Assembly: GCA_029834535.1 (NCBI GenBank)
Contig: JAQMWT010000574.1
Span: forward strand, 1-64,000
From: Chrysophaeum taylorii
Lineage: Eukaryota > Sar > Pelagophyceae > Pelagomonadales > Pelagomonadaceae
Direction of reading: 5' to 3'
Length of the DNA: 64,000 nucleotides
Shown here: piece after piece, positions 21,521 through 30,972 of the stretch
Layout of the letters: each line of letters opens with the position of its first letter
Numbering within the stretch: position 1 is the first letter of the stretch
Translations under genes and position numbers: made by a program
Notes under the pieces: generated by a model
Databases searched by the model: none
What the model saw: the letters and a program-made list of their open reading frames with translations, nothing else
What the model was told of the DNA's origin: nothing

Positions 21521-21680
21521 AATTCAAGTCCGTTAAAAGCTCCCCCCCGGAACATCGCTTTCGATCGCCCAAGTGGTATCAACATCCTCCGCGCGAAGCA
21601 CGGCGTCGAGGTTGGTGCGGTCCGTGGGCCACTTTCGATTACTGCCGTGGCAACTGAAGCCAGCGCCTCTCATTAGACGA
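21521..21680. promoter_or_regulatory. Divergent spacer between ALDH and TRM1 genes
   Basis: 160 bp between ATG codons at 21520 (minus) and 21681 (plus). The TRM1 frame is open upstream to 21573 but begins there with GTG, not ATG, so this part may encode a 36-residue N-terminal extension only if an unseen upstream exon supplies a start. No obvious core promoter element. Confidence 0.4.
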
Positions 21681-23702
21681 ATGACCGACGCCGTTAAAAT
21701 TGACGAGCCTGTCGTAGCGGCCCCCGCGGCGGTCGCGACCCCCGCGGCGGAGGACGTCGCACACCGGGCGGCAAAACATCATCAACAACAACAACAACAA
21801 CAACGCGGGAAGCGGCAAGGGAAGGAGCGCAAGTATCAAGCGATCACCGAAGGGAGCGCGACGATGTCATACGAGCTGCGGGGCGACGACACGCGAACCA
21901 AGGGAAAGAACGACGACGACGGCCCCGTGTTCTACAACAGGGTTCAGACCTTCAACCGAGACCTCTCTATCTTGATGATGTCGCTGTTCGCACAATGGCG
22001 GTACATCGAGCGCGCCGAGGCGCGGGCCCGCAAGGGTCTCCGGGGCGAGGCGGCCGACGAGGCGGCGCGCGCCGAGCGCGACAAGTTGTACGCGCTCTCG
22101 GCGGCCGAGCTCGACGACTGCCTGCGCGCCGACGCCAAGACCGATGGCTTTTGCATCCTCGACGCTCTCGCCGCGACTGGTCTGCGGTCGATCCGCTACG
22201 CCAAAGAGGTCCCGGGTGTGCGGCGCGTCGTGGCGAACGACCTCGACGCCGACGCGGCCGAGGCGTGCAAGAGGAACCTGGATGCCAACGGCGTCGAGGC
22301 CAGTCAGTGCGAGACCAAGTGCGGTGACGCCGTCATCGCGATGCTCGAGGCGCGGGCGGGTGGACCGGGCCGCGTCTCGTACGACGTCATCGACATCGAT
22401 CCCTACGGCACGTGCGCGCCTTTCCTCGACGCGGCCGTCCAATGCGTTTCCGATGGCGGTCTATTGTGCATCACGAGCACCGACATGACAGTGCTCTCCG
22501 GCAACTACCCCGAGGTCTGCTACGCGCGCTACGGCTCTATGCCGACCAAGGCCAAGCACCTCCACGAATTTGCCTTGCGCATCATCGTCAACGCTATCGA
22601 AACCTCTGCCGCGCGCTACCAGCGCCACATCCTCCCCGTGCTCTCCGTCTCGGTCGACTTTTATGTCCGCGTCTTCGTACGCGTCTACCGCCGCCCGATC
22701 GAGGTCAAGAAATCCTGCCTCAAGCGCGCTTACGTCCTCCAGAGCACGGGCTGCCCCTCGTTCTACATCCAGCCCCTCGGCCGCAAGAGTCCTAAGGGCG
22801 ACAAATTCGGCGCCGCCCTCGTACACGTCAAAAAGGACGCCACGCTCGCCATCAACTCTTCCACGTCCGCCGCCGCGCGCCGCCGTAAGAAGCGTAATGA
22901 AGCCGATGACGATGCCGCCGAGCGTCAACAAGAACAACAAGGAGAAGCCCACAACGACGACGACGATGCTGCCGAGCAACACCAAGAACAAGGAGGCGGG
23001 GTGTCCCCGGGTGACGCAGCACCGGCAGCGGCGGCTGAGGCCGAGGTGGTTGCATCCAGCGCCGCCGTCGACGCGTCCGACGAGGTCAAGGCGGATGACG
23101 ACGATCTTGACGTTGTGCCTAAATTCTGTGGCGAGACGGGCGCGCCGTTTAAGATTGGCGGTCCCATCTGGATCGAACCCCTCCACGCTAAGGACTGGGT
23201 GACGGCCGCGATCGACCGAGTCGAAGCAGGTGTCGACAAGTACCTCTCGACGACTGAGCGTCTCCACGGCGTCCTCACCGCGATATCAGAGGAGTTGTCC
23301 GACGTCCCGCTCTACTACACTCTCCCCGACATGTGCAGCACGCTCCACTGTTCTTCGCCCAAGCTCGCCGAGGTCAAGGCGGCTCTCACGCACGCTGGCT
23401 ACCAAGTCTCGCAGTCGCATCGCGACCCCGACGCCGTCAAGACCAACGCGCCTCCCCGTATTATCTGGGATATCATGCGTTGCTGGTGCCGTCGACATCC
23501 CGTCAACGAACGCCGCCTCGCCGACACCGAGACGGCCGCCTCCAAAATCCTGAGTGTGGAGCCCAAACTCAACGCAAACTTTTCCACAACCCTCGCCATG
23601 CGCACCAAGGCCACCAAGGCCCGTCGCTGGGCACCGAACCCTGAGGAGAATTGGGGGCCCAAGGCCGCAGCGCGCGGACGCAAGCGACCGCGGCACTACT
23701 GA
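21681..23702 (+). CDS. TRM1: tRNA (guanine26-N2)-dimethyltransferase
   Basis: 673 aa from the ATG at 21681. TRM1 transfers two methyl groups from S-adenosylmethionine to G26 of tRNAs. Motifs: the substrate-binding FYNRVQTFNRDLSILMM near the N-terminus, the SAM-binding strand ILDALAATGLRSIRYA (~159-174), the acidic ANDLDADA, and the family catalytic motif DIDPYG (238-243) followed by F.DAA. The C-terminal domain keeps YTLPDMCSTLHC and the PP-RIIWDIMRCW stretch. An insert of ~120 residues, rich in Asp, Glu and Gln, interrupts the region after GAALVHVKKD (about 22860-23100). A Gln-rich N-terminal tract is coded by CAA repeats. An in-frame upstream stretch to 21573 reads like a mitochondrial leader but lacks an ATG. 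Confidence 0.95.
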   Translation: MTDAVKIDEPVVAAPAAVATPAAEDVAHRAAKHHQQQQQQQRGKRQGKERKYQAITEGSATMSYELRGDDTRTKGKNDDDGPVFYNRVQTFNRDLSILMMSLFAQWRYIERAEARARKGLRGEAADEAARAERDKLYALSAAELDDCLRADAKTDGFCILDALAATGLRSIRYAKEVPGVRRVVANDLDADAAEACKRNLDANGVEASQCETKCGDAVIAMLEARAGGPGRVSYDVIDIDPYGTCAPFLDAAVQCVSDGGLLCITSTDMTVLSGNYPEVCYARYGSMPTKAKHLHEFALRIIVNAIETSAARYQRHILPVLSVSVDFYVRVFVRVYRRPIEVKKSCLKRAYVLQSTGCPSFYIQPLGRKSPKGDKFGAALVHVKKDATLAINSSTSAAARRRKKRNEADDDAAERQQEQQGEAHNDDDDAAEQHQEQGGGVSPGDAAPAAAAEAEVVASSAAVDASDEVKADDDDLDVVPKFCGETGAPFKIGGPIWIEPLHAKDWVTAAIDRVEAGVDKYLSTTERLHGVLTAISEELSDVPLYYTLPDMCSTLHCSSPKLAEVKAALTHAGYQVSQSHRDPDAVKTNAPPRIIWDIMRCWCRRHPVNERRLADTETAASKILSVEPKLNANFSTTLAMRTKATKARRWAPNPEENWGPKAAARGRKRPRHY

Positions 23703-24690
23703 ACATCGCCGATCTTCCTTTTCTCCGCGCGCACACGCCTCTTGCCGACCCTCACGGCGTGAAGTTTAGGGATCCACCTAGACTCTAAAGTTCTCATGCG
23801 TAGCTAGTACGACCATCGACACTCCCGCACGCTGCGTCGTCGTGTTGCCGCCGAAGGGGGGGGCGAAGAAGGTTGCTCGTGAACTACTAACAACAACTGG
23901 CGGCGGTAGACAATGTGGTGCGCAGCGGAAGGATATGATGTTTGATCTAGTTGAATGGCGGCTCTCTGGTTTCTCCAGGTCGGATTATCCCATTTTCAAC
24001 ATAATCACCACCTTTTATTGTCGAACTCGCACTACCTCATCTCCTTCCATTTGCCCCCTGCTTCTGCGTCCCCCTTTGCGCTTTCTTGCTTCTTTCTTCG
24101 CCGTCCTCTGCGTTCGTAATCTTTCCGATCTAGCTATCTTCCTCTGCGCTCCGCCACTCTCGCTCTTTGGGCCTGCCATAAAAATCGTAATAACCTTGAG
24201 AGAAATGTGGGTACAATTAATTATTTAGTCGCATAAAAACCCATCGGCCCATATGGCAATGTAGGGAGGCGGTCGATGCCTCAAGGAGAAGCTACCTTTA
24301 CCTCTGCTGCTCTTCGCATACCCTCCATAACCCACGATGTCGATGATGACCTCAACTCGGGGAGTCCGACACGTTGCGCGCAATAAAACCATCGGGGATA
24401 CTTAATGACGACGCAGGAGATCATGGGTACACGACAGGACACATTACGCGGGTGCGTGCGAACATGCGTACGTGAACAGCCTTTTTTTCCGTAGGCAACA
24501 CAATGAGCACGCGCGCACGCACAAACAGTTCCCTGATTTTGACTGGTCCATTGTGTTCAAGGAAGGAAGGAAGGAAGGAAGGAAGTGTGTCAAAAAAAAA
24601 GAAAATCGCAGTAAGAAGGCACAATACCATTACTTATAATACTATATAGAGGTCGCCCGCATGAAGGAGGCATTCGCTCCACAAGATTTC
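23703..24690. other. Intergenic between TRM1 and SPFH 3' ends: no gene seen
   Basis: Two convergent genes end here. The interval is lower in GC than its neighbours, T/C-rich at about 24000-24180, and holds a (GGAA)n microsatellite at 24559-24584 followed by a 9-base A-run. Reading frames up to 128 codons exist, but they are T/C-rich low-complexity and match no family. Confidence 0.6.
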
Positions 24691-25716
24691 TCAGTCTCTG
24701 CGGGATCGTCCAAGGCGGCGCGCGGTTCTGAACCCCTCGGGGGGAGAGGTGGCGTCGGGCGTCGCGTCACGTTGGAACTGATGGAAGTCAACGAGCGCGC
24801 GCGTCGACTCGGATTGAAGGACGAAGCGGTGGGCGGCCTCGCGGTCGGCGTCAGGGCCAAGGACGGCAGCGAGGGTTTGGATGGCGTCGGCGGCAGCGGC
24901 GGCTCTGACGCGGGTCGCGTCGGCCTCGGCTTGGGCATAAAGGCGGAGAGTCTCGGCGCGGGCGCGGGCCTCGACGGCGATGCGCGCTCCCTCGAGCTCG
25001 GCCTGGGTAAGCGCCGTCTGGCGCATCGTCTCGGCCTCGAGTCGAGCGGCGTCGGCGGCGCCTTCCGACTCGGCCTTCGCGTGCTGTTGCTCGCGCTCGG
25101 CGAGCGCGAGGCGGTCCATGGCCTCGGCAACGATGCGATTTTCGGGCGTAATCTCCGAGACGGCGAAGGCGCGGACGTCCATACCCCAGGCGGGCGCCGC
25201 GTCGCGGAGAACGTCGACTACCGCGTCGTTGAGCGTTTGTCGGTTTCTGAGGAGGTCGTCGAGGGATCGCTCGCTGACGAGACCACGGAGGGCAAGCTGG
25301 GCCTCGTGTCGCACGGCCTCGAGGGGATTGGACGAGACGTAGGCCGCCTTGCGCGCGTCCACAAAGGCGCAGAACGCCGTCGCCGTCGCTCGCACCGCGA
25401 CGTTGTCGAGCGTCAGCAAGCTCGAGGCGGAGCTGACGTCGAGCGATCGCTCGCGCATGTCGATGACGTACGCGAGGCGGTCGATGAAGGGCGGCGCGAG
25501 GAACCACCCTGGGCCGTGGACGGCGTGAAACCGACCCAGGCGTTCGACGACCACATTCTCGCCCTCCTGGACGAGGTTCACGACCATGTTCGCCCGGGTG
25601 CGAGGCCACCGCTCGAGGAGCGCGCTCGCGGGGGGCGTGTCGAACTGGTACCCGCACCACCGCCGCGTTGCCGCCAACCGTAGCGAACTGCGGCTCCGAA
25701 GAACCATCATCGCCAT
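24691..25716 (-). CDS. Mitochondrial stomatin-like (SPFH/band 7) protein
   Basis: 341 aa from the ATG at 25716. The Arg-rich leader (MAMMVLRSRSSLRLAATRR) suggests mitochondrial import. The SPFH/band-7 domain begins VNLVQEGENVVVERLGRFH (residues ~45-63) and continues with the typical GPGWFLAPPFIDRLAYVID, a YVSSNPLEAVRHEAQLALR helix and GMDVRAFAVSEITPE (end of domain ~208). A long Ala/Glu/Arg coiled coil follows (~210-300), as in STOML2/SLP-2, which assembles on the inner mitochondrial membrane and binds cardiolipin. No membrane-spanning helix is seen, consistent with SLP-2. Head-to-head with the beta-propeller gene (92 bp apart). Confidence 0.88.
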   Translation of the reverse strand: MAMMVLRSRSSLRLAATRRWCGYQFDTPPASALLERWPRTRANMVVNLVQEGENVVVERLGRFHAVHGPGWFLAPPFIDRLAYVIDMRERSLDVSSASSLLTLDNVAVRATATAFCAFVDARKAAYVSSNPLEAVRHEAQLALRGLVSERSLDDLLRNRQTLNDAVVDVLRDAAPAWGMDVRAFAVSEITPENRIVAEAMDRLALAEREQQHAKAESEGAADAARLEAETMRQTALTQAELEGARIAVEARARAETLRLYAQAEADATRVRAAAAADAIQTLAAVLGPDADREAAHRFVLQSESTRALVDFHQFQRDATPDATSPPEGFRTARRLGRSRRD

Positions 25717-25808
25717 CTTCTCACAAGATGGAAACTCGACTCGCTCGCTAACCCCTCTGAGTAGTCTTTACTCCTAAACAAACAAACCCCTCTTCGTTCG
25801 CGACGACG

Positions 25809-26999
25809 ATGGCGGTTGCGTTGTTGGCGGCGGTGGTGGCCTGCGGCGCGACAACCCCTCCGATGCTCGAGCCGCTGAGTCCCGAGGAGCAGGTCCTCCG
25901 GCGCGTGCTGGTGGAGGCGAGGCGGAGTTCGACGGCAGCGCTAGCGTCGGCGACGTTGTCGCACCCGACGGCGTTGGCGGTGGTGGGACAGCGAGTGTTC
26001 GCGTCCGAGTTCCGGCGCGACCGCGTGGTCGTCGCGTCGACGGGGTCGGGCCGGTGGCGGGTCTTTGCCGACCGCGGGCCGCACTGCGCGCGGGATCCGA
26101 CGACGGGGGTCGTCGACTGCGCGATTTTAGACGGGCCCTGGGGCCTCGCGAGCGTGGACGGTCTCCTGTTCGTCGCGAGCTTTGGAAGCGACCAGATCTT
26201 GGCCTTTAACGAGACGACTGCCGACTTTCGCTTTGTTCTTGGCGGGCCGCTCGTCCTCGACTCGCCCGAGGGCCTGGCCGTCGGACCCGACGGCCGGCTG
26301 CTGGTCGCGTCTTTCCTCGACTCGCGCCTCGTCGCCTTCGACGCCGAGGGCACGCCCACGACCCTCGCTCGCGGCGTGCCGATCGAGGTCGATTTCGAGG
26401 CTGCCGCATTCAAGCCGCGGGCCTGGGGGAGCGCTGCCCTCGACGCGGGCGTCGAGGACTCGCTCCGCGGGCCGGAGCACGTCGCCGCCTCCGGCGACTC
26501 GATATTCGTCGCGTCCCTTCACAACGACACCCTCCTCGAGTTTCAGGGGGGGGCAGTCAAACGCATCTACGACCTTCCCGACGGCCCTCTCGGCCTCGTC
26601 GTCGTCCCGGCGAAAGCCGCGACTCCTTTTCGCGACGCTCTCGGCGCTCCGCCCGCCCGAGCCCCCCTCGTCCTCGTAGCCACCTACCGCGGTGATCAGA
26701 TCCTCGCGCTCGACCTCGTCGACGACACAATCGCCCCGCTCCCTCTCGTCGACAAGCGCCTCCTCGGCCCCGCCGCGCTCGCGTTGGACCCCCGCCACCC
26801 GACGGTCCTCTACGTCGCCTGCTACGACTCGGGCGCGGTGCTCTTCTTCGACATGGCCTCGATTCCCTCACCCCTCGCAACCGCCGCCGCGTCAATACCC
26901 GAGACCAAGCAAAATGCGACGACCACCACCGGCCCGAGATCCAAGGGAGGACTCCCGCCCCGTCGTCCGAAAAGGCGCCGAAGTAATCCCGCCGTGTGA
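25809..26999 (+). CDS. Secreted NHL/SMP-30-type beta-propeller protein
   Basis: 396 aa, ATG at 25809. The N-terminus MAVALLAAVVACGA is a short signal peptide or lipobox-like leader. Repeated blades follow with the pattern G.LLVAS.x.D.LLAF: HPTALAVVGQRVFASEF, GLLFVASFGSDQILAF, GRLLVASFLDSRLVAF, DSIFVASLHNDTLLEF, LVLVATYRGDQILALD and TVLYVACYDSGAVLFFD, i.e. six blades at ~40-55 residue spacing. This is the NHL/gluconolactonase-like fold; no metal-binding triad of active SMP-30 lactonases is evident, so function is unknown. The C-terminus is a basic tail. Confidence 0.72.
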   Translation: MAVALLAAVVACGATTPPMLEPLSPEEQVLRRVLVEARRSSTAALASATLSHPTALAVVGQRVFASEFRRDRVVVASTGSGRWRVFADRGPHCARDPTTGVVDCAILDGPWGLASVDGLLFVASFGSDQILAFNETTADFRFVLGGPLVLDSPEGLAVGPDGRLLVASFLDSRLVAFDAEGTPTTLARGVPIEVDFEAAAFKPRAWGSAALDAGVEDSLRGPEHVAASGDSIFVASLHNDTLLEFQGGAVKRIYDLPDGPLGLVVVPAKAATPFRDALGAPPARAPLVLVATYRGDQILALDLVDDTIAPLPLVDKRLLGPAALALDPRHPTVLYVACYDSGAVLFFDMASIPSPLATAAASIPETKQNATTTTGPRSKGGLPPRRPKRRRSNPAV

Positions 27000-28238
27000 A
27001 TTATTATCACAGACCGACCCCACAAGGTGATGAGCATATTCATATCACAGAGTCTCCTTGGCTCAAAGGGCGTGTGTGATGCGCCGTGCTGGTCGATTTT
27101 TTTTTCCGCCTCCACCCAAAAAAAAAAAAACACTATTTTTCGTGGCGGCCGCGGCTTCGTGCGTGTATCACAGTCGGGGAGGAAAGGCGTGTCGAGCGCG
27201 CATCCGTTTTTACTCTTCTCACCTTGCGCTTCTTGTTGTGTAGAAATGTAGGGGGCTGGAAGAAGGTAAGAGACGCGAGTCAAATCGCATCTAGCGTTGT
27301 CTGTTGTCGCGGCGCGGGCGGGATTTTCCAACGTCGAGCTTTCTTTATCGATGGGATGGGGAGAGAGGCGCACAGCGCGTAGGAAAGTGGAAAAGAAGAG
27401 AGTCGACTGACTCCACCAGGGGATGTGGCTGGCGAAATGCACGAAACACTACTCTCAAAAAAGCCTCTCGGAGAGTGGAAAAACTTATTAGTGTCGATTT
27501 GGGCGGTCGCCAAGGTGAAGTCACTACAAACGTGATATATCACCTCGCTCTCCAAGGTGATGTCACCTGGCTCGCTCGGCTTGTGCAGGTCGGAGTGTCG
27601 ATCGCGACGCACTGCTCGCGCACGCTCGCGCCACGCCGAAGAAGTTTCACCTCGACCGGCACGACGAGCTTGTGAAAATAGGTAGCTATGGATTCGGGGA
27701 CGTGCGGGCAAGCCTCGTCAGACTACAAGTCCCTGAAAATCATCAACGCCGGCAGACGGTGCGGAGAGCGCGCTGAACTCGAGGCCGCGACGGAAGTCTG
27801 GCGACTCCTTCGACATCGCGAACATCGATTTTTGTCATTCATCACTACGTGAAATGCAACGAGTGGTGCCGCACCAACATCGTCGTGCTGCCGGTCGAGA
27901 TTCTGGTCTCGGAGAAGAGCAAAAATCTATTCCCCACGGTACAGGACGAGGCATTCTGGGGTAAAAAAAGACCGGCGAAAACGACGATATCGCGGAACCG
28001 CCGCCGCGGTAAAGCAAGCCTTGAGCGCGTCAGAGCTCGGGCAATTTTCAACAGCACGATCGGCATCGAGATGAACACGAAGTACCTCGACCCTGCGGTC
28101 GCTTAAATTCTGTAGCGCCCAAGGCGAGGTTCGCAAGGGGACCCTCCCCTCCCCTCCCCTCCGCCTCTGCTCCGGCACGCAGGCCTTGGACCTCCGCTGG
28201 TGTGTTGGGGAAAAAAAAACTTCGTTCGTTGGATATAT
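27000..28238. other. Intergenic with possible short gene remnant (27849-28106 +)
   Basis: No recognised gene. A plus-strand frame at 27849-28106 (85 aa, ATG) contains a natural-looking stretch (VLPVEILVSEKSKNLFPTVQ, then DEAFWGKKRPAKTT) ending in a proper stop, but no family is recognised and the upstream part changes frame, so it may be the last exon of a small gene or a decayed one. Also present: A/T homopolymers near 27100-27130 and a (CCCCT)n repeat at about 28143-28160. Confidence 0.35.
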
Positions 28239-28248
28239 AAGACTTATG
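28239..28248. repeat. Target-site duplication, left copy (AAGACTTATG)
   Basis: Matches 28585-28594 exactly and brackets the truncated non-LTR insertion. Ten bases is within the usual range for non-LTR elements. Confidence 0.8.
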
Positions 28249-28584
28249 CCGCATCTACCGTGAGTGGGGGATCGCCAACGCATTAGGCCGGGCTCGCTGC
28301 GCCCTCACCGCCCTCACCCATGTCGCCGCCTCGGGGAACCCCGCCCAGGCCGCCCGATCCCAGCAGGACGTCACCCTTCGTCGCACATACGTCCGGCGGC
28401 AGCATGCGTACGACCTACGGGCGGGGCCCGTCCTCTCTTCGCCTGCCCCACGCCTCGGCGATGACCCCGACTAGGTCCCGCGTACTTATCTCCGCCCGTC
28501 AGGCACATCCCTCATACCCCACAAACCCACCCACATCCTTCATGCTACCCACACACACCCCCCCCTCTTAGCAGTCGACATTTA
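28249..28584 (+). mobile_element. 5'-truncated non-LTR retrotransposon copy (3' end of family A)
   Basis: Reverse complement of about 58135-58470, differing at about two positions in ~335 bp (C/T near 28301, A/C near 28547). It carries the last ~70 codons of the family's ORF, its stop codon and the 3' untranslated tail ending ACATTTAAAGAC. The insertion is flanked by a 10-bp direct repeat AAGACTTATG at 28239-28248 and 28585-28594 (the repeat overlaps the A-rich element end). A 5'-truncated 3' fragment with target-site duplication is the usual product of target-primed reverse transcription. Confidence 0.9.
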
Positions 28585-28729
28585 AAGACTTATGACAGGG
28601 GGCAGACGTTGGTTGGCTGAGGTGGTCGAGAAACAAAGGGTTTAGTTTCAGGATGTCTATGTTTGACCTTGCTGGGTATGTATGTGTCAGTCCAAGTTCT
28701 GTTTTGAAGAGAGACCCGCCGAAACGGAC

Positions 28730-29815
28730 ATGGTTGCGCGAAGGACGTCGATGGTGACAATGCTGCTGGCGATGCGCGCGACGTCCTGGGTGGTGCTGCC
28801 CGAGCAGCGGGTGTCTCCAGGAAGGTCGGGGAGCGTACGCGTGCGGACATGGACGACGAACCCCTCAGATCTCGTCGACGACGACGAGCCCATCAGGTTC
28901 GGCGTGCTCGAATCGGTGGAGGAACAGATGTGGCGCCGCGTGCGTACCGAGGTGTACGGCGGGCCCGACTACGCCGCGCCAGCATCGCTCGAGCGATTCG
29001 AGGAGCACTGCAAGCTGCGTCGCGCCGCCGCGAGCGACGACTGGGTCCACGTCGACGAGGGCAAGCGAGTCGTCTACGCCGACCAACAGTACCCCAACCT
29101 AACGGCGCGCGCGATTTGGGACGTGGCGAGCGAGCCTCGGTTCGCGTGGATCAGAGAGCTCGAGGCACGCACCGAAGATATGCGCGTGGAAGTCCTCGCG
29201 CGGTCGCGCACCCTCCACTACAAGACGTGGCAAGACCCCAACGCGTCCGCCCCCGAGTCACCAACCAACAGCGGCTGGGGCATGATCCACCTCCATCACC
29301 ACAAGCCTCACCTCGACAGAAAATGCCCGCGGCGTCTCTTCCCGCGATGCGTGAGCGCGCTTCGCGACGTCGGCGCTCCGATCGCTCCGCGCTACGCGTC
29401 CGTCGCGCGTCAGCGCGCCGGCCGCGCCATCAAGACCCACACGGACCGGATCCCCTGGATGCTCACCTGCCATGTACCCCTCTTTGGGCCCAAGCGCAAC
29501 GCATACCTCCTCGTCGACGGCGAGCGCTGCGATTGGACGCCCGGGAAGGCGACCGTCGTCGACACCACCTTTCACCACTCGGCCCACAACGACCACCAAT
29601 ACGACGACATGCACCTCCTCCACGTCGATTTCTTCCACCCTGACCTCTCGAGAGACGAGTGTCACGCGCTCCAGGTCCTCCACCGACACCTCGGCCTTGC
29701 GAAAACCCAGCGCAAGCGCGAGCTCAAACCCGTCGTCTCGCGCCTCGAAGTACGTGCGCGCTTGACTGACTACTACTTGACCGATGTGTTCGCAGGCCGC
29801 CTTTCGAGCCGCTGA
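28730..29815 (+). CDS. Aspartyl/asparaginyl beta-hydroxylase-like 2-oxoglutarate dioxygenase
   Basis: 361 aa from the ATG at 28730, which begins a hydrophobic signal/anchor-like segment (MVARRTSMVTMLLAMRATSW). The C-terminal half is the Asp/Asn beta-hydroxylase domain (family PF05118): KTHTDRIPWMLTCHVPL supplies the first iron His and the H..L..H-x-P-L strand, GERCDWTPGKATVVDTTFHH supplies the W..G....D..F.H signature with the second iron His, then SAHNDHQ and HLLHVDFFHP. Human ASPH hydroxylates EGF-like domains in the ER; the substrate here is unknown. A cysteine-rich surface protein is encoded in the same window (18039-19775), but a link is only speculation. An in-frame ATG further upstream does not change the domain. 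Confidence 0.85.
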   Translation: MVARRTSMVTMLLAMRATSWVVLPEQRVSPGRSGSVRVRTWTTNPSDLVDDDEPIRFGVLESVEEQMWRRVRTEVYGGPDYAAPASLERFEEHCKLRRAAASDDWVHVDEGKRVVYADQQYPNLTARAIWDVASEPRFAWIRELEARTEDMRVEVLARSRTLHYKTWQDPNASAPESPTNSGWGMIHLHHHKPHLDRKCPRRLFPRCVSALRDVGAPIAPRYASVARQRAGRAIKTHTDRIPWMLTCHVPLFGPKRNAYLLVDGERCDWTPGKATVVDTTFHHSAHNDHQYDDMHLLHVDFFHPDLSRDECHALQVLHRHLGLAKTQRKRELKPVVSRLEVRARLTDYYLTDVFAGRLSSR

Positions 29816-29859
29816 CGCCAGCCGCGACGAGTAGCTAGAACGCGACCGAGGTGAAACCG

Positions 29860-29886
29860 CCCCCCCCCCCCCGCGGGGGGGGGGGG
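29860..29886. repeat. Perfect C/G homopolymer palindrome
   Basis: A run of 13 C, then GC, then 12 G. Positions 29861-29886 form a perfect 26-base inverted repeat with no loop. It sits 45 bp after the hydroxylase stop codon. On either strand it offers a very stable hairpin, and the G-run is quadruplex-prone. Homopolymer lengths may be affected by sequencing error. Confidence 0.8.
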
Positions 29887-30600
29887 AACCTTTGTTTGTG
29901 AATACCGTATGTGTCTTGTGTTAGATGTGTGTTGTTGTTGGTGTCCTCACACCCCCAGGGAAATCTCAACTGTGAATATTGTGCATCATCGGATCGGCCT
30001 TCCGAGCGGTCACCGCCCGGATTATTCTCGAAATATGTCGACCTCGACTGCGCTCCGGCGGCTGGTGGGAGGGGCTTCCTTCTTCTATGCTCTGATGATG
30101 CCCATGGCGACGATCGTACCTGACACGTCGTCGCCAAAATCGCCGTTCCTCTATCGGCCTCGGAGTCTCGGCGCACATTTTTTTTACAGATACTTCTTCT
30201 TCTTCTTCTTATGTACCTTCGACCCTCAAGCGCCATATCTTGTTGGCTCCAGTTGTGCATAGACCCTTCGCGTTCAGGGGCCCGACATCAAACTGGACAC
30301 AAATACGGCCTATTTGCACCCCTCGTAAGATAACCGCTGATTTAACTATCCTTGTAACTAATAATATCTGGGTCAGTTTAATGAAAAGAAGCGGGGAGTT
30401 ACAAATTAACAAACTCAAGCCTTACTCCGACGCCCCAATAATAGCACCATCGCAAAATCGCGGGTATTCTCCCCCTATTCTTCTTGAAGACGTCGGTGCT
30501 CTAGTAAACCGATTTTCCTCGATCGTTCACTTCTCTCTGCTCTCGCCTCGCTCAACGCTCTATTCTGCCGTTCTGATCTGCCGCTCTGATCTGCCCCCCG
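29887..30600. other. Intergenic, low-GC: no gene seen
   Basis: From about 30240 the GC content falls clearly below that of the genes. There is a (TTC)n run near 30197-30210. Short frames exist but have no domain. It leads into the satellite-like block at 30601. Confidence 0.6.
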
Positions 30601-30972
30601 TCCACGGTCGCCCCTCCTTTCAGTTTACTCCCTTACCCTACGACCTGCTGATCTGCCCCCCTTCAGCGCCCGCTCTGCGCTCCCCCTTTCAGTTTACTCC
30701 CTAACGTACTCCCTAGCCTTTGGAATTATTCCTTAAGCCTATGATGCTCCTCGCGTTCTAACCCCATTTCCCCCTACGTCTCTCGGCCGCCGAGTCCCTG
30801 GCGGCGCCCGGACGGTTTGGCTAGCGCCTTGCCGTCCCTATAATCGGCTTACACCCAATCGTGCTTACACCCACTCACACCACTCTCGCCCCACTCTCCT
30901 TTCAGCTCGACGCTCTCAACCCCGCCAATCTAAGCTGCTTTGATCAGCACACGCTCGCTAACCTTTGAGTTT
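30601..30972 (+). repeat. Satellite-like repeat C, left block
   Basis: Several diverged units share two cores: CGCTCGACGCTC followed by CCCCGCCAATCTAAGCTG and TCAGCRCNCGCTC; and CTTTGAGTTTACTCCTAAACCC (cited here in variants no longer than 20 bases). Clear instances of the second core variant (TTTCAGTTTACTCCCT) are at about 30619 and 30688, and the first core is at about 30905-30950. The last unit is interrupted by the hAT transposon at 30973 and resumes at 33796. Confidence 0.7.

Noticed and set aside
21573-21680. 36-residue mitochondrial-like leader on TRM1
   Set aside because: The frame starts with GTG and has no ATG or convincing upstream exon; noted only as a possibility.
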